From DASVUC01 sp038237225 (GTDB lineage Bacteria > Planctomycetota > Phycisphaerae > Tepidisphaerales > Tepidisphaeraceae), in assembly GCA_038237225.1 (NCBI GenBank), contig JBBRYX010000004.1:181761-245760 (forward strand): a stretch of 64,000 bases of DNA, in the 5' to 3' direction. The position numbers and the translations under genes are program-made. Below the pieces are notes generated by a model that saw only the letters and a program-made list of their open reading frames with translations, was not told the DNA's origin and did not search any database. Shown piece after piece: positions 16,215-28,000 of this stretch; within the stretch, counting starts at the first letter, position 1; every line of letters starts with the position of its first letter.

Positions 16215-17393
16215 ATGGAAGATCTCGAGCGCAGGCGACTCTTCTCCAACTTCTTCATTTCCACTTCCGGCTCCGACAGTGCCGCTGGATCGAGCGGCGC
16301 ACCTTGGAAGACGATCCAACACTCTGCCGTCGTTGTCAAAGCGGGCGACACGGTAACCGTTCGCGCGGGCAACTACGCTGGTCTGGTTCTGGGCTGGGAT
16401 GGTCCGGTTTCAGGCACCGCATCGAAACCCATCACGTTCAAGGCCGATGCCGGGGTCACCATCAACGGGACCAACAACAAGACCCGCGACGGGATCAACA
16501 TCGAGAACTGTGACAACATCATTCTGGATGGGTTTACGATCAAGCCCGTCGCTGTCGATGCCAAATGGCGTTCTGGAATCCGCTTCGGCGGTGGAGGAAC
16601 CGGCAATGTGGCGAGGAATAATCGCGTGGCTATGCGGGCTCAGGACACGATGGGCATCTACTCGAGCTTCAACACTAGCCAGTTGGTCGAGGGAAACGAG
16701 GTGTCTGGTAATCAGGACGCGGGGATCTACTGTTCCAACTCAGCCGTCAACCCAACCGTGCGGTTCAACACGGTGCATGATCTGTCAGATGTCAGCGCAC
16801 AGGGTGTTGGCATCCACTTCAACGGCGATGCCTCCCAAGGCGGCACGGGAATCATCGAAGGCGGGCTGATCGAGGGAAATATCGTCTTCAACTGCGGCAC
16901 CGGCATCTCGATGGATGGAATGCAGAATGCGGCGGTGCGCGACAACCTGCTCTACGGGCTCACGAAGAAAGGCATCACCCTCTTCCAGATCGACGCCTCC
17001 GGCCCTTCCACCGGCTGCGTCATCAACGGCAACTTCGTCATCCTGCACGCTTCGGGTCCATGCCTCCAACTCAACACCGGCAAGAGTGAAGCCTTCTCGA
17101 ACACCCTGATCAATCACGGGGGACCTTCGATCGAGGTCAACGGCGGCACGCAGGCGCTGGTCGGCAACTACTACCTGGGCGCGATCACCGGTATCACCTC
17201 GCGCGGGCAGACAGGGTATGTCTTTGGTGACCTGAACTTCGACAGTCAGGTGTCGGCGCAGGATTACACCACGCTCGACGCCACGCTTGGAAGCTCGGAG
17301 GGCTACGTCCTGGCCACGCTCGATCACGCAGGGACGGTGACGGCGAAGGATTACATGACGATTGACGCGAACATGGGGCGGAAGGCAGTCTGA
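16215..17393 (+). CDS. beta-helix protein with LEPR-like N-terminus and dockerin-like C-terminus
   Basis: The 392-residue protein begins MEDLERRRLFS, close to the planctomycete N-terminal export motif (compare LEDRRLFS in the small gene at 37153). Residues about 15-335 form a right-handed beta-helix ('GNVARNNRV', 'LVEGNEVSGN', 'TVRFNTVHDL', 'IEGNIVFNCG', 'AVRDNLLYG'). The end has two dockerin/EF-type repeats, 'GDLNFDSQVSAQDYTTLD' and 'ATLDHAGTVTAKDYMTID'. Both ends are host-like, so this is either a host gene captured by the phage and exported from the lysogen, or a spike built on a host surface protein. Confidence 0.7.
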   Translation: MEDLERRRLFSNFFISTSGSDSAAGSSGAPWKTIQHSAVVVKAGDTVTVRAGNYAGLVLGWDGPVSGTASKPITFKADAGVTINGTNNKTRDGINIENCDNIILDGFTIKPVAVDAKWRSGIRFGGGGTGNVARNNRVAMRAQDTMGIYSSFNTSQLVEGNEVSGNQDAGIYCSNSAVNPTVRFNTVHDLSDVSAQGVGIHFNGDASQGGTGIIEGGLIEGNIVFNCGTGISMDGMQNAAVRDNLLYGLTKKGITLFQIDASGPSTGCVINGNFVILHASGPCLQLNTGKSEAFSNTLINHGGPSIEVNGGTQALVGNYYLGAITGITSRGQTGYVFGDLNFDSQVSAQDYTTLDATLGSSEGYVLATLDHAGTVTAKDYMTIDANMGRKAV

Positions 17394-17401
17394 CGCCCGC
17401 T

Positions 17402-17416
17402 GGGTAATAACCCGGC
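17402..17416 (+). promoter_or_regulatory. GGTAATAACC start-junction motif, copy 9
   Basis: GGGTAATAACCCGGC touches the ATG at 17417; the upstream stop lies about 20 nt before. No Shine-Dalgarno. Confidence 0.55.
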
Positions 17417-19072
17417 ATGTCCGACACCAATCCCTACGCTGCCTATTCTGGGCCGGTGACCTCTGGTCGCGCGACCTATGTTACACCCCACGGAGCCGTG
17501 ACAGTGCAGCCTACGCGGCGCGGCCCCAAATGGATTGACCCGGGATCAGTCCTTGCAGGCGGGGAGAGCGAACGGGCGAACGTTTTGCCGCACGGTGTCG
17601 AGAGTCCCGCCGTCCAGCAAGAAGGCACACCCACCCCGCTTCCATGGGTTGATCAGCAGGAACAGCGAGACAACAAACTCCGCGCGGTGAAGGCGAATAA
17701 CGCGCGTGATCGCGGCGCTTCAGCCGTTCGCGGCGCCGGTCGAGCTGCGGGGATGAGCGATCGGGATGCCAACGCAGCGGCGATGAACGCAGGCCACTCT
17801 GCTTCTGGTGCTGTGCTGGATCCGCAGGCGACGACGCCAATCCAGCCACAACAGCAGACCCCCCAAGTGAAATCTCAGTACAACGCGCGCGACTGGGTGG
17901 CCATGTACGGCGCCATGTCTCGTCGATCTGGTGAGCCAGTTGCTCACGAAGATATCATAAAAATGATCGGCGCTCCCCCAACTGGGGCGACCGGCAATGG
18001 ACTCCCTGTTGGCGTGGCGTCTCCAAATCAAGTGAACACATGGCCAGCAGGCACACAGGAGGCGAACGCCGCAACTCACGGTGCGATCCCCATTCAATCT
18101 GCGCCAACACCGCTTTCCGCTGACGAGAAGAAGCAGGGATATTCTGGTCGCACAGCCGGCGGCGAAGCGTACAAGGGCAAGAGTGCGATTCTTGTCAATG
18201 AAGCCACCGCAAGGCAGATGTACCAGGCGATTCGCGGCCAAAGCGCCGGCGTGCTGGGCGAGCAGATCGGCCAGCAGTTCACAGCCAAGCTCACCCAGGA
18301 ATACGGGATCGATCCTAAGACGGCATCGGTCTACGCCGAAAAGTTCAAGGGAGAGCCCCCGCCACAGCAGCAGCAGGCGGCTCAACCGACCAGCGTCAGG
18401 CTACACACGCCGCCCGTGGCGTCGGGGACGTTTCCGCCCTACCTGAAGATCCCGGGATTCCCTGTCCACATGGGCGGCGGGCGCTACGGGTTCCGTGATG
18501 GACGAATCATGATCGTCGATGCGAACATGAATCAGATCGGATTGGTGAACGGCAAGGCGCCGCGATACGCGCAACCTGTTGATTACCCGATCGAAACTTC
18601 GACAAACATGCCGGGCGGCGCTATATTGCCGGACGGTTCGCGCAACTCCACGTCGACGCCTCTTTCCACGTCGGCGGGTCAACAGCAAGCGACCACGCAA
18701 CCCGCGGCTACACAGCCGTCGACACAGCCCACTACCTACGCTCCGCTGGCCCAGCCGCAAATTGCAGCAGGAAATCCGCCTCCACGGTCTTCATCAGCGG
18801 GGAATTTCACTGGTGAATTCGGGTCCATCACGGGCTCATCCGGAGAGCCGGGGTATCTCACGAATCCAATTTCCAAGCCCGCGTTGCCTGCGCCTGCCAC
18901 GTCAATTACTGCCGCTCCCGCCCAAACTGGTCTCCCTGCTGGGAAGGCCCCCACCCAATCCAATCCGAAGCAGCAGCCTCCCGTTGTGAAGACCAAGGAA
19001 GAATTCGAGGCACTCCCCGCCGGCGTCAGCTTTATTAACGGTCGCACTGGCGAGTTGCGAGTGAAATCTTAA
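17417..19072 (+). CDS. Pro/Gln-rich virion protein (probable internal protein)
   Basis: The 551-residue product is mostly low complexity (Gln, Pro, Thr, Ala), with short ordered parts at about 150-190 ('YNARDWVAMYGAMSRRSG') and about 335-395 ('PPYLKIPGFPVHMGGGRYGFRDGRIMIVDANMNQIG'). It has no signal peptide or enzyme motif. It precedes the giant protein and overlaps its start by one base (TAATG), so the two are probably made together and may both be packaged inside the head. Confidence 0.5.
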   Translation: MSDTNPYAAYSGPVTSGRATYVTPHGAVTVQPTRRGPKWIDPGSVLAGGESERANVLPHGVESPAVQQEGTPTPLPWVDQQEQRDNKLRAVKANNARDRGASAVRGAGRAAGMSDRDANAAAMNAGHSASGAVLDPQATTPIQPQQQTPQVKSQYNARDWVAMYGAMSRRSGEPVAHEDIIKMIGAPPTGATGNGLPVGVASPNQVNTWPAGTQEANAATHGAIPIQSAPTPLSADEKKQGYSGRTAGGEAYKGKSAILVNEATARQMYQAIRGQSAGVLGEQIGQQFTAKLTQEYGIDPKTASVYAEKFKGEPPPQQQQAAQPTSVRLHTPPVASGTFPPYLKIPGFPVHMGGGRYGFRDGRIMIVDANMNQIGLVNGKAPRYAQPVDYPIETSTNMPGGAILPDGSRNSTSTPLSTSAGQQQATTQPAATQPSTQPTTYAPLAQPQIAAGNPPPRSSSAGNFTGEFGSITGSSGEPGYLTNPISKPALPAPATSITAAPAQTGLPAGKAPTQSNPKQQPPVVKTKEEFEALPAGVSFINGRTGELRVKS

Positions 19073-22000
19073 TGGCTATCCCAAGCCCTCAAGCCGCACC
19101 GACGCCCATGAAGACATGGGACGACGAAGCAACATCCTCGCAGGCCACGCGGGAGCCGATGTCATCATGGGATGATCCGCCTGCCGCGGCCACGGCGGAG
19201 CCAATGTTCTCGTGGGAGGATCACACGCCGGTGGGGTCGAAACTTCCGGCCGCTGGGTTAGCGGCTGAGCCAACACCTCTCCCCGTTCAACTGTCCGACT
19301 ACATCAACCCGCCAAAAATCCCGGGCGTGATGCCCAACATCATGGCGACAACCTCAACGCCAGCGGATCGTGCAAAGGCCAGCCCAGAGGCGTTCCAAGA
19401 AGATTTGAGGCCGACCACCGACACGGCGATCTATGCGGGGAAGGTCATCCAGAGCCAGGTGATCGGCTCCGCCGCGTTCATCAACAGGCAATTAGATAAG
19501 CAAGGTGCCGTGTCAGCGGGCACCGGCGCACCGGGAGTTCCGGTTCCAGCACCGACGCCAGATCAGAAGGCTGAACGCGAGGCGTTCCAGAGCTCACTTG
19601 AGCAGCAGGCGACCAGCGCGAGGCAGGATGCAGAGCCCTACGCCCCCAAAAACCCAATCGCGAGGACGGCGACAGATGTCGCTTTGATGATGGTGCCGAC
19701 GGTCATAGCCACCGGTGTTGGTGGTCCGGCGGCGGGTGTCGCCACGGCTGTTGCGCAGTCTGTCGGCACTGAGTATCCGTCCACGGTTTCCGAGTTGTCT
19801 CCAAACATCGGTGACAAGGAAGCGGCAAGACACGCCGCTGAGCTGGCCGCGGCGGGCAAGGGCACGATTGCCGGTATGGTGGCCGGACTGTTCTTTAGCC
19901 GAATCGGGCAGGGTGAAATACCGAAAGCACTGAGCCCGAACACTTTAAAGCGGCTGACTGCGTGGTTCGCCGAAGGTGCCGCAGGCACCGGGATTCAGGC
20001 TAAGAGCGATCAGATCATCACCCACGCAACGCGCGGCGACGTAAAGTCGATCCACTCGCAGGTGGTTGGCACGGCGGATGACTGGAATGAATTCTTCAAG
20101 CAAACCGCCAGCGGCGGCGTGATCGGGATGCTGCTGGGCATCTACGCGCGCGGGCTCCCGAAGGACTATGAACATCAGATGGCCAAGCTGGGCCTCAACC
20201 CCAATAAATATGGGGACGCGCTCCCCAAGTGGAACAAGCTGATCAAAGTGTCTGAGGCTGGCGGTATTACCAAGGATGATGCCCTCGCTGCCGGGATAGC
20301 CATCGGCAAGGGCGAAGGGATCAGCGTTGGGGGCGTTGATTTCACGACGAATGATGCCGCCGCCATCCACTCGCTGCAACGCGATTACGCGGCTGCGATC
20401 GCAAAACAAGCGGCTGCCGCCCCAGAAGCGAACGCGCCTGCACCGGTTCCGCAAGGACTTCCAACACCAGGTGAACCCAATGCCGCCCAACCTCCAGCCG
20501 AATCGCCCCTGGTTCCAGCGCCCCGCACCACGACCACGCCCCCAGCCGAGCAAACCCCAGCCCCGATTGCCCCAGCGACGGCAGCAACGCCCGCGCCGAT
20601 AGTTGAGGACGAGCGGCCCATCATCACTCCAGAGGAGCGTGCTGGCCTTCTCGGCGATGATGAGGAGCCTGCTGCTGAAGCTGTCGCGCCGCCGCTTCCG
20701 CCTGCGACACCCGAGAACATCGATGAAATCGCCGTCGCCAATCCTGAACTTGCGCGGAGGGTGCTGGAGGATCTGGGTGCTGACCCGCAATCGGCTGCAC
20801 TGATCGTTCAGAATCTGACCCCGCAGCAACAACCGCCAGCGGATTCCGAGCCGACAGCACCGTCTGAACCGCCCCCGGAGGTCGACGGTCAATTCGTCAT
20901 CCCGGGCACCGAGGATGCGGTCGCGGATCAGCAGGAAAATGAGCGGCACGCCCGCACGTTGAAGAAACAGGACTCCAGCCTGAGCGATGATGATGCGATC
21001 GCCGTGGTGTCCGCCATGCGCCAGTCCATTGCCGATGAGATGAAGCAGGCGGCACAGGAGGCGGCGAATCAAGGCCAGACGCTGGAAGAGTACGTCAAGG
21101 CCGATGGCTTCGACCAGATCCGCAGCGCGATGGACGAGGCGATCCGCGCGACCGGGAAGTGGAAATCAGCCGATCTGCCCACGTCTGACACCTATGGGCC
21201 GATGATGACCGAGGCGTATCAGACGACGCCGGAGGCCAAGCCCCAGGCAAAACCACCACCGCCTGTTGCACAGACGACGCCGACGCAGACGGCAGCCGAG
21301 CTTGAAAAACTTCCCGGCAAGGATCTCGTGGCGATCGTGCGGAAGGAGGGCGTGGTCACCAAGGGGGCCAAGAACCGCACCCACGTCGTCAACGCGATCG
21401 TGAAGCACCGGGAGGCCAAGGGTGCGATGCCACCTGCCCCCACCGCAGAGTCGCATCCTTCGCAAAAATATAAGCTTGCGCAGGAAGAATTTAAGGGCCT
21501 TAAGTCAAAGCTGACGCGGGCGGTAAACAGCGGCAACCCCGACAAGATCATCGCCACGGCCGACGAAGCGATGGCTATTTTTGAGCAGAAGGGATATCCC
21601 GATTCGTGGGCTAACTGGGAGCGGGAGAAATCTGATGCGGAATGGAGGAAAGCGAGAAGCCACGAAAACGGCCTCCTGGAACCACTGGCCCCATCCTCTG
21701 TCTCCCCGCGCCTCCCCAAAGGCGTCGAGGCCGCGATCCAAGAGCACCTTGCCGAATTTAAGAAGCACAACTGGGATCGGCAGGTTCGCCCAAGCGATCC
21801 GAAGCTGGGGAGCAAAGTCGGCGGCAGCACGGTCGTCGGCGTTTGGCGCACCGCCACAGCCTCAGAGGCCGATGGAAGCCTTCACCTCACGCTGATGCGT
21901 GGCGACGGCGAGCGCTACGGCGTCTCTGGCAAGCAGGCCGAAATGATTCTGCGCGAGCGCAAGCCCACGCCGAAGGCGGCTCCAATCCCCCCTACCAACC

Positions 22001-25000
22001 CAGGAGCGACAGATGGTACAATCCAGAGCACCGGTGAAACTCCGAACGGAAAGACTGACGGCAACAGAACTCCCCCTGGAGCAAAGCCCAATGTTCCAAG
22101 CGGCGGCGGATCACCTGATGGAGATGGACCCGGGCCTACTGATCAGCATGTACAGCCATCAGACGCTGCTGGAGCACCTCCGGCAAGTGGCCAACCGGGC
22201 GATCAATCTCAAGGTGCTGATGGTTCAGCGGGGAATGAGCCCGCCCGACGCGGAGGAGGCGGCAATCGCCCACGAAATCGCGGACCAGCAGCAGGAGCCA
22301 AACTGGGAGGCTCCGGAAAACCTCAAGCGCGAGGCGAGTCGCGTTCTCAATCGGTTCCTGAACTCATTGCAGAACGTCGCACCAACCTTCCCGACGCTGA
22401 TCGAAACCACCGAATCGGAGCCGAAGACACACTGATCGTCGCCGGAGCCAAGGGGAAGGCGCGGGCCAACCTCGCAGCCATCCGCCTGTACAAGCAACTC
22501 CTCACCGAAAAACGCAATCCCACGCCCGATGAAAAGAAGGTGCTGGCCCAGTACACCGGCTGGGGCCAGCTCGCCAACTACTTTGATCGCATCAAGCCCG
22601 AGCGGATCGCGCGCGCCAAGTCGTACGGTCGGTCGCCAGAAGAGGATGATCTGAAGTGGGAGAAGGAATACGGATCTCTCGCGAAGGAGATCAAGGATCT
22701 TCTTTCTCCCGATGATTGGGATGCGGCGGCACGATCGACGCAGAACGCCCATTACACCAGCCGCGATGTCATCACGCATGGGCTGTGGGGCATTGCTCAG
22801 CGGCTTGGGTTCGAGGGCGGCAACGTGCTTGAATCATCAGCGGGCATCGGCCACATCATGGGGCTGATCCCCGACGAGATCGAGAGTAAGTCACTGTGGA
22901 CCGCGGTGGAGCTCGACAGCACCAGCAGCGGCATCCTTCGGTTGCTCTACCCTGAATCGACGGTCTACGGCATGGGGTTTCAGGACGCACCCGTTGAGAG
23001 CAACAGCTTTGACCTGGCCATCACCAACGTTCCCTTCGCCGCCAAGGGTCCGCACGATCCAGCCTATCCCAACATGGCGCTGCACAACTACATGCTGGCG
23101 AAGAACATCGATGCCGTGAAGCCGGGCGGGCTGGTCATCGCCATCACCAGCGACAGCACGATGGACCGCGCGCGAAGCATCACGTTTCGTGAATGGGCGC
23201 AAGGGAGGGTCGATTTTGTAGGCGCCATTCGGCTGCCCAACGATGCGTTCAAGAAAAACGCGGGCACTGAGGTCACCACAGACATCCTCATCTTCCGTAA
23301 AAGCGACGGAAAACCTTTCGCCGATCGCAAGCTCTGGCTGGAGACCCGGGAGATCGGCGTCCCGGCGCCCAAGAACTGGAACGCCGAGGAGATGGGCGAG
23401 CCGCCGACGACGGCTGAGATCAACCAATACTTCGCCGATCACCCAGACATGATGCTGGGCGACATGACGATCGACGGGAAGATGTACCGGAAAACCGAGG
23501 GCGACGACTCCAAGGCGCAAACCCTCTCCCCGCGGAAGGATCAGGATACGGTCGCGCTTCTGGATGAGGCGGTGAGGAAGCTGCCGCAAAGCGTTGCGGC
23601 CTACGACCCACTCGCCCCAGCGATCCGGAAGGCGGTCACCGGAGGTGAGGCTGGTGCGGCGAAGGAATTCAGCTACCAGATGAAGGATGGGAAGGTCTGG
23701 CAGGTTCAGCGCGGGCAACTGGTCGAACCTCATTTCGCGGGAAGCCCTGGAAAAACGAAACTGGCCAAGACGCTGATCGGCTTGCGCGATCACTCGAAGC
23801 TGCTGATCGATGCTCAACTCAATCCGGCGATCAGCGAGAAGACACTGGAAACCCTGCGTGGCAAGGTCAATCAAGCCTACGACGACTTCAAAGCCACTTA
23901 CGGAGCCATCAACAGCCGCCCCGTGCGCCAGGTGTTCGAGGATGATCCGGAGTACCCGCTGCTCTCTGGGCTCGAATATGTTGACGAGAGCGTTGTCGAG
24001 AAGCCGGGTAAGGGCGGCAAGGTCTCCCGGCAGATCACTCAGGACATCAGTAAAGCGGACATCCTCAGTAAACGCACGCAGTACCCCGTGCAGGCGCCAG
24101 AGAAGGCCGACTCACCCGTCGACGCGATGGCCATCAGTGAATCGTGGAAGGGATATCTGGACATCCCCTACGTTGCGAAGCTGCTGGGGACCACAGAGGA
24201 GCAGGCCATTCACCAGATGGTCGACAGTGGTGTCGCATTCCGCGATCCCGGCACACAGCAGGTGGTGTCGCGCGATGAGTACCTCAGCGGCGATGTACGC
24301 GAAAAGCTCCGCGCCGCCGAAAGTGCGGTCGAAAAGAACCCCGACCTCCAGCGCAACATCGATGCCATGAAGGCCGTCATCCCAGCGGATAAGGCGGTCT
24401 CCAAGATCAAGATCAACTTGGGTTCACCGTGGGTTCCCCCGGCTGTGTATCAGGATTGGCTCTCGCAATTATTCGAGCGCCAGGACGTGGCGACGATCGG
24501 CTACGTTCCGGAGACGGGGCAAATGGTGGTGCAGTGGAATCACAGCCTCAAATACGATGCCAAGAACACCGATACCCTCGCCGGCGGCGGCGTTTCGGCG
24601 ACGCGGCTGGTCGAACTGTCGCTGAAGATGGAACTGCCCAAGGTCTATGATGAGTGGAAGGAAGATGGGAAGGTCAAGCGGGCACTGAATGTGGAGCGCA
24701 CGGAGGCGGCGCGCGAGCAGCAGAAGGTGCTCAAGGATCGGTTTGAGACCTGGGCCAAGCAGAGCCAGCACGCCCCGCAGATCGCGCGGCTGTACAATGA
24801 CAAGTACAACGCCCACGTCGAGCGAACCTTCAGCCTGCCCCCGTTTCAATACTTCCCGGGTCAATCCACCGCCTACTACGCGCCGCGTCCGCATCAGGCG
24901 AGAGCCGTCATGCGCGGGATCCGGGAGAGCTACACGCTGGCGCACGAGGTGGGCGTCGGCAAAACCATGGCGTTCATCACGACAGTGATGGAGTGGAAAC

Positions 25001-28000
25001 GCCTGGGGCTCGCCCGCAAGTCGATGGTGGTGGCCATGAACACCAACGTCAATCAGATCATCGAGACGTTTAAGCGGATGTACCCGCAGGCACGCATCCT
25101 TGCCCCAAGCGAGCGGGATTTCGAGTCATCCAACCGCCAGCGACTCTTCGCGCGGATCGCCACGGGCGACTATGACGCCATCATTCTGGCACACAGCCAG
25201 TTCAATCAGATCGAGGATGATCCCGCTCGGTTGAAGGCGTGGGTGAAAACCCAGTTGGATAAACTCCACCTCGCCGCAGTCGACGCTGGCGGCAAGGGCG
25301 ATGAGAGCGACAAGTACAGCCGGGACCCCCGGGTGAAGGCGGTCGAGGAGCGGCGGCAGTCGCTGGAGGAATTCCTTGAGAAGCTGGCCGGTCGCAAGAC
25401 AGACAACGTGGTGCCGTTCGAGAAGATGGGGATTGACGGCCTGATTGTCGATGAGGCCCACTTCTATAAGAAGGTCTATTTCGATACCCAGCTTGAGAAC
25501 GTGCGGGGTCTGGATACGGATTTCTCGCAGCGCGGCCTGTCCCTGCTGATGAAGATTCGGCACGTCCAGCAGCGCACCGGCGGTCGCAACACCATCCTCG
25601 CCACGGGAACACCGCTGACCAACACCCTCGCGGAGGCGTGGAACATCATGCGACTGGTGCGTCCGGACCTGATGGAGAAGTGGGGCATCAGTAATTTTGA
25701 TGACTTTGCCGCCAGCTTCGCCCAAATCGCGGCCAACGTGGAGATGGATTCCGTGGGCCGCTGGCGTGAAATCCTCCGCATGGGCCGGTTCGAGAACGCC
25801 CAGCAACTGTCCCGCATGTTCAGGCAGACCGCCGACGTGGTGTTCGCCGATGAGGTTCCGGAGATCGTGAGACCCCAGATCAAGGGCGGCAACGCCATCA
25901 CCCACGAGATCGAGCCGGGACCGCAGCTTAAAGAGATCATGCAGAAGCTGCTGAAAATCTATGAGTGGTACGAAAAGCTCAAGGGTCAGGAGAAGCGGAT
26001 GAACCGCCATATCCCGCTCGTCATCGACGGCCGGGCGAAGAAAGCGGCGCTGGATGTGCGGATGCTGCGTCCGGATGCGCAGGCGGATGAGCCCAGTAAG
26101 ATCGGCCACATGGCCAAGGAGGTGGCACGCATCTACGACGCCACGGAAAACGTCCGCGGTGCTCAGGTGATTTTCGCGGACCTGTACCGATCAGACCAAA
26201 AAGAGACGTTCAATCTGTTTGCCGCCATCCGCGATGAACTGGTCAAGCTGGGCATCCTGAACGATGAGATCGCACTGTCGCCTGATTTCGCGGGCACGAG
26301 CAAGCTCGCGCAGGCTCGACGGCTGCAACTGTTTAATGACGTGAATTCTGGCAACGTTCGCGTCGTCTTGGGCACGACGGCCGGTCTGGGCGTCGGCGTG
26401 AACATCCAAACTCGACTGGCGGCAGCACATCACCTCGACGCCCCCTACCGACCCGCGGACATCGAGCAGCGTGAGGGCCGAATCGTTCGACAGGGAAACC
26501 TGTTCGGCGGCGGCGAGGGCGTTCCTGAGGGATTCCTCGCACATGGAGGGATTGAACTGCACCGCTATGGGATGAAGCAGACGTTCGATGCGGGAGCCTA
26601 CCAGCGACTCGCGCGCAAGCAGCGGATGGTGCGAGAGTTCATCGCAGGCACACTCTCCGAGGACAGCGTTGAGGACATGGACGATTCTCAGGCGTTGAGC
26701 TTCGAGCAGGCCTCGGCGGCATTCAGCGGCAATCCGCTGACCTTGCGACGCTTCGAGCTGATGAAGGATATCCAGCGACTTCAGGCCATCAAGAACGCCC
26801 ACATCGATTCGATGGCCTCTGCGCGCTACAAGAAGCAGGATCTGGCGCGGACCAACGACAACTATCGCCGCGAGATCGAGAAGGTGACCGAACTGATCAA
26901 GGAAAATCCCGCCACCTTCAACACCGACGACTTCCCCGGGATCACTGTCGCAGGCAAGACCTATGCCGACATGGATGAGGCGCAGGAGGCACTGGATGCG
27001 ATCCTGAAGAAGGAGGCAGCCAAGCACCGCGCGGCAGCCGACGACCCAGACACCCGCATCCGTCGCAAGGAGAAGGGCGAAATCTCATACCCGCTGGGTG
27101 ATTGGAAATTCGGAACGATGCCGGTGAAGGTGTCGAGCGTCACCGAGTACGATCGTAATGGCAGCCTGATCGGCAACCCAGGCCTCGAGTATTCGGCGCC
27201 GAATCCAACATCGGCACGCGGGTTCCTGAAAACCTACACCACGGCAGGCGGGTTCCTTCGCGGGCTGATGGGGCTGCGCAACGATTACCGCGACATCGTT
27301 CCCGATCGCGAGGCGTTCATCGCACAAAACGCCAAAGCGATCACAGAACTCGACAAAGCCCTCACCCGCCGCTTTGAGCAGGAAGGAGATCTCGAAAAGG
27401 GCAGGGCTGAACTGCGCGAGGTTGTTCAGAAGCTTGGTGCGGCATCGGATCCCAACAAGATGACGCGCGAGGATCTAAATGAATTCATCCGCATCTATGA
27501 CGAGGCCGGAGGGGCTGGCGCGCCCAAGGAGGCGATGCTGGCTGCAATTGGCAGTGTGCGGCCAGAGAAGTATGAGAAGGTCGTGCGCTGGCTGGGCAAG
27601 CAGCGAATGACCCCCGAGGCCGCCGGTGCGGTGCACGATCTCATTAAAAAGCTTGACGAGAATAACCGACCCCCTGAAGATGGAGACGACGATGGCAATC
27701 AACCGAAACATCCCGATGGGAGTGATTCCGGCGCGGCCCAAGGGCACGACCCACGCCCAAGCCCAGCAAGCCCGAAAGGAATATCTGGAGAACCTGCTTC
27801 GCAGGGCGAAATCGAATCGGCCTTCGTCCGATCCACCCCCCAAGGCGCCACAGTAGAACGGCGCGGGGGCAAGATCCACTTCCTGATGAGCGACGGTGCG
27901 GTGGTTCCGCTGCATTACGTCCCACGATCCCAGATGCCGCACGTGCCCTCGATGAGCATGGTGGCATCGATCACCCAGCATTCATACGGGCTCACGGTTT

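Noticed and set aside
114..17416. CRISPR-like array of the CGGCTAATAACC copies
   Set aside because: Copies are hundreds to thousands of bases apart with no regular spacers, so it is not an array.
21581..21895. third nested frame in the giant gene
   Set aside because: The product is Ser/Arg-rich shadow sequence, lacks a ribosome site and lies over an ordered part of the giant protein.
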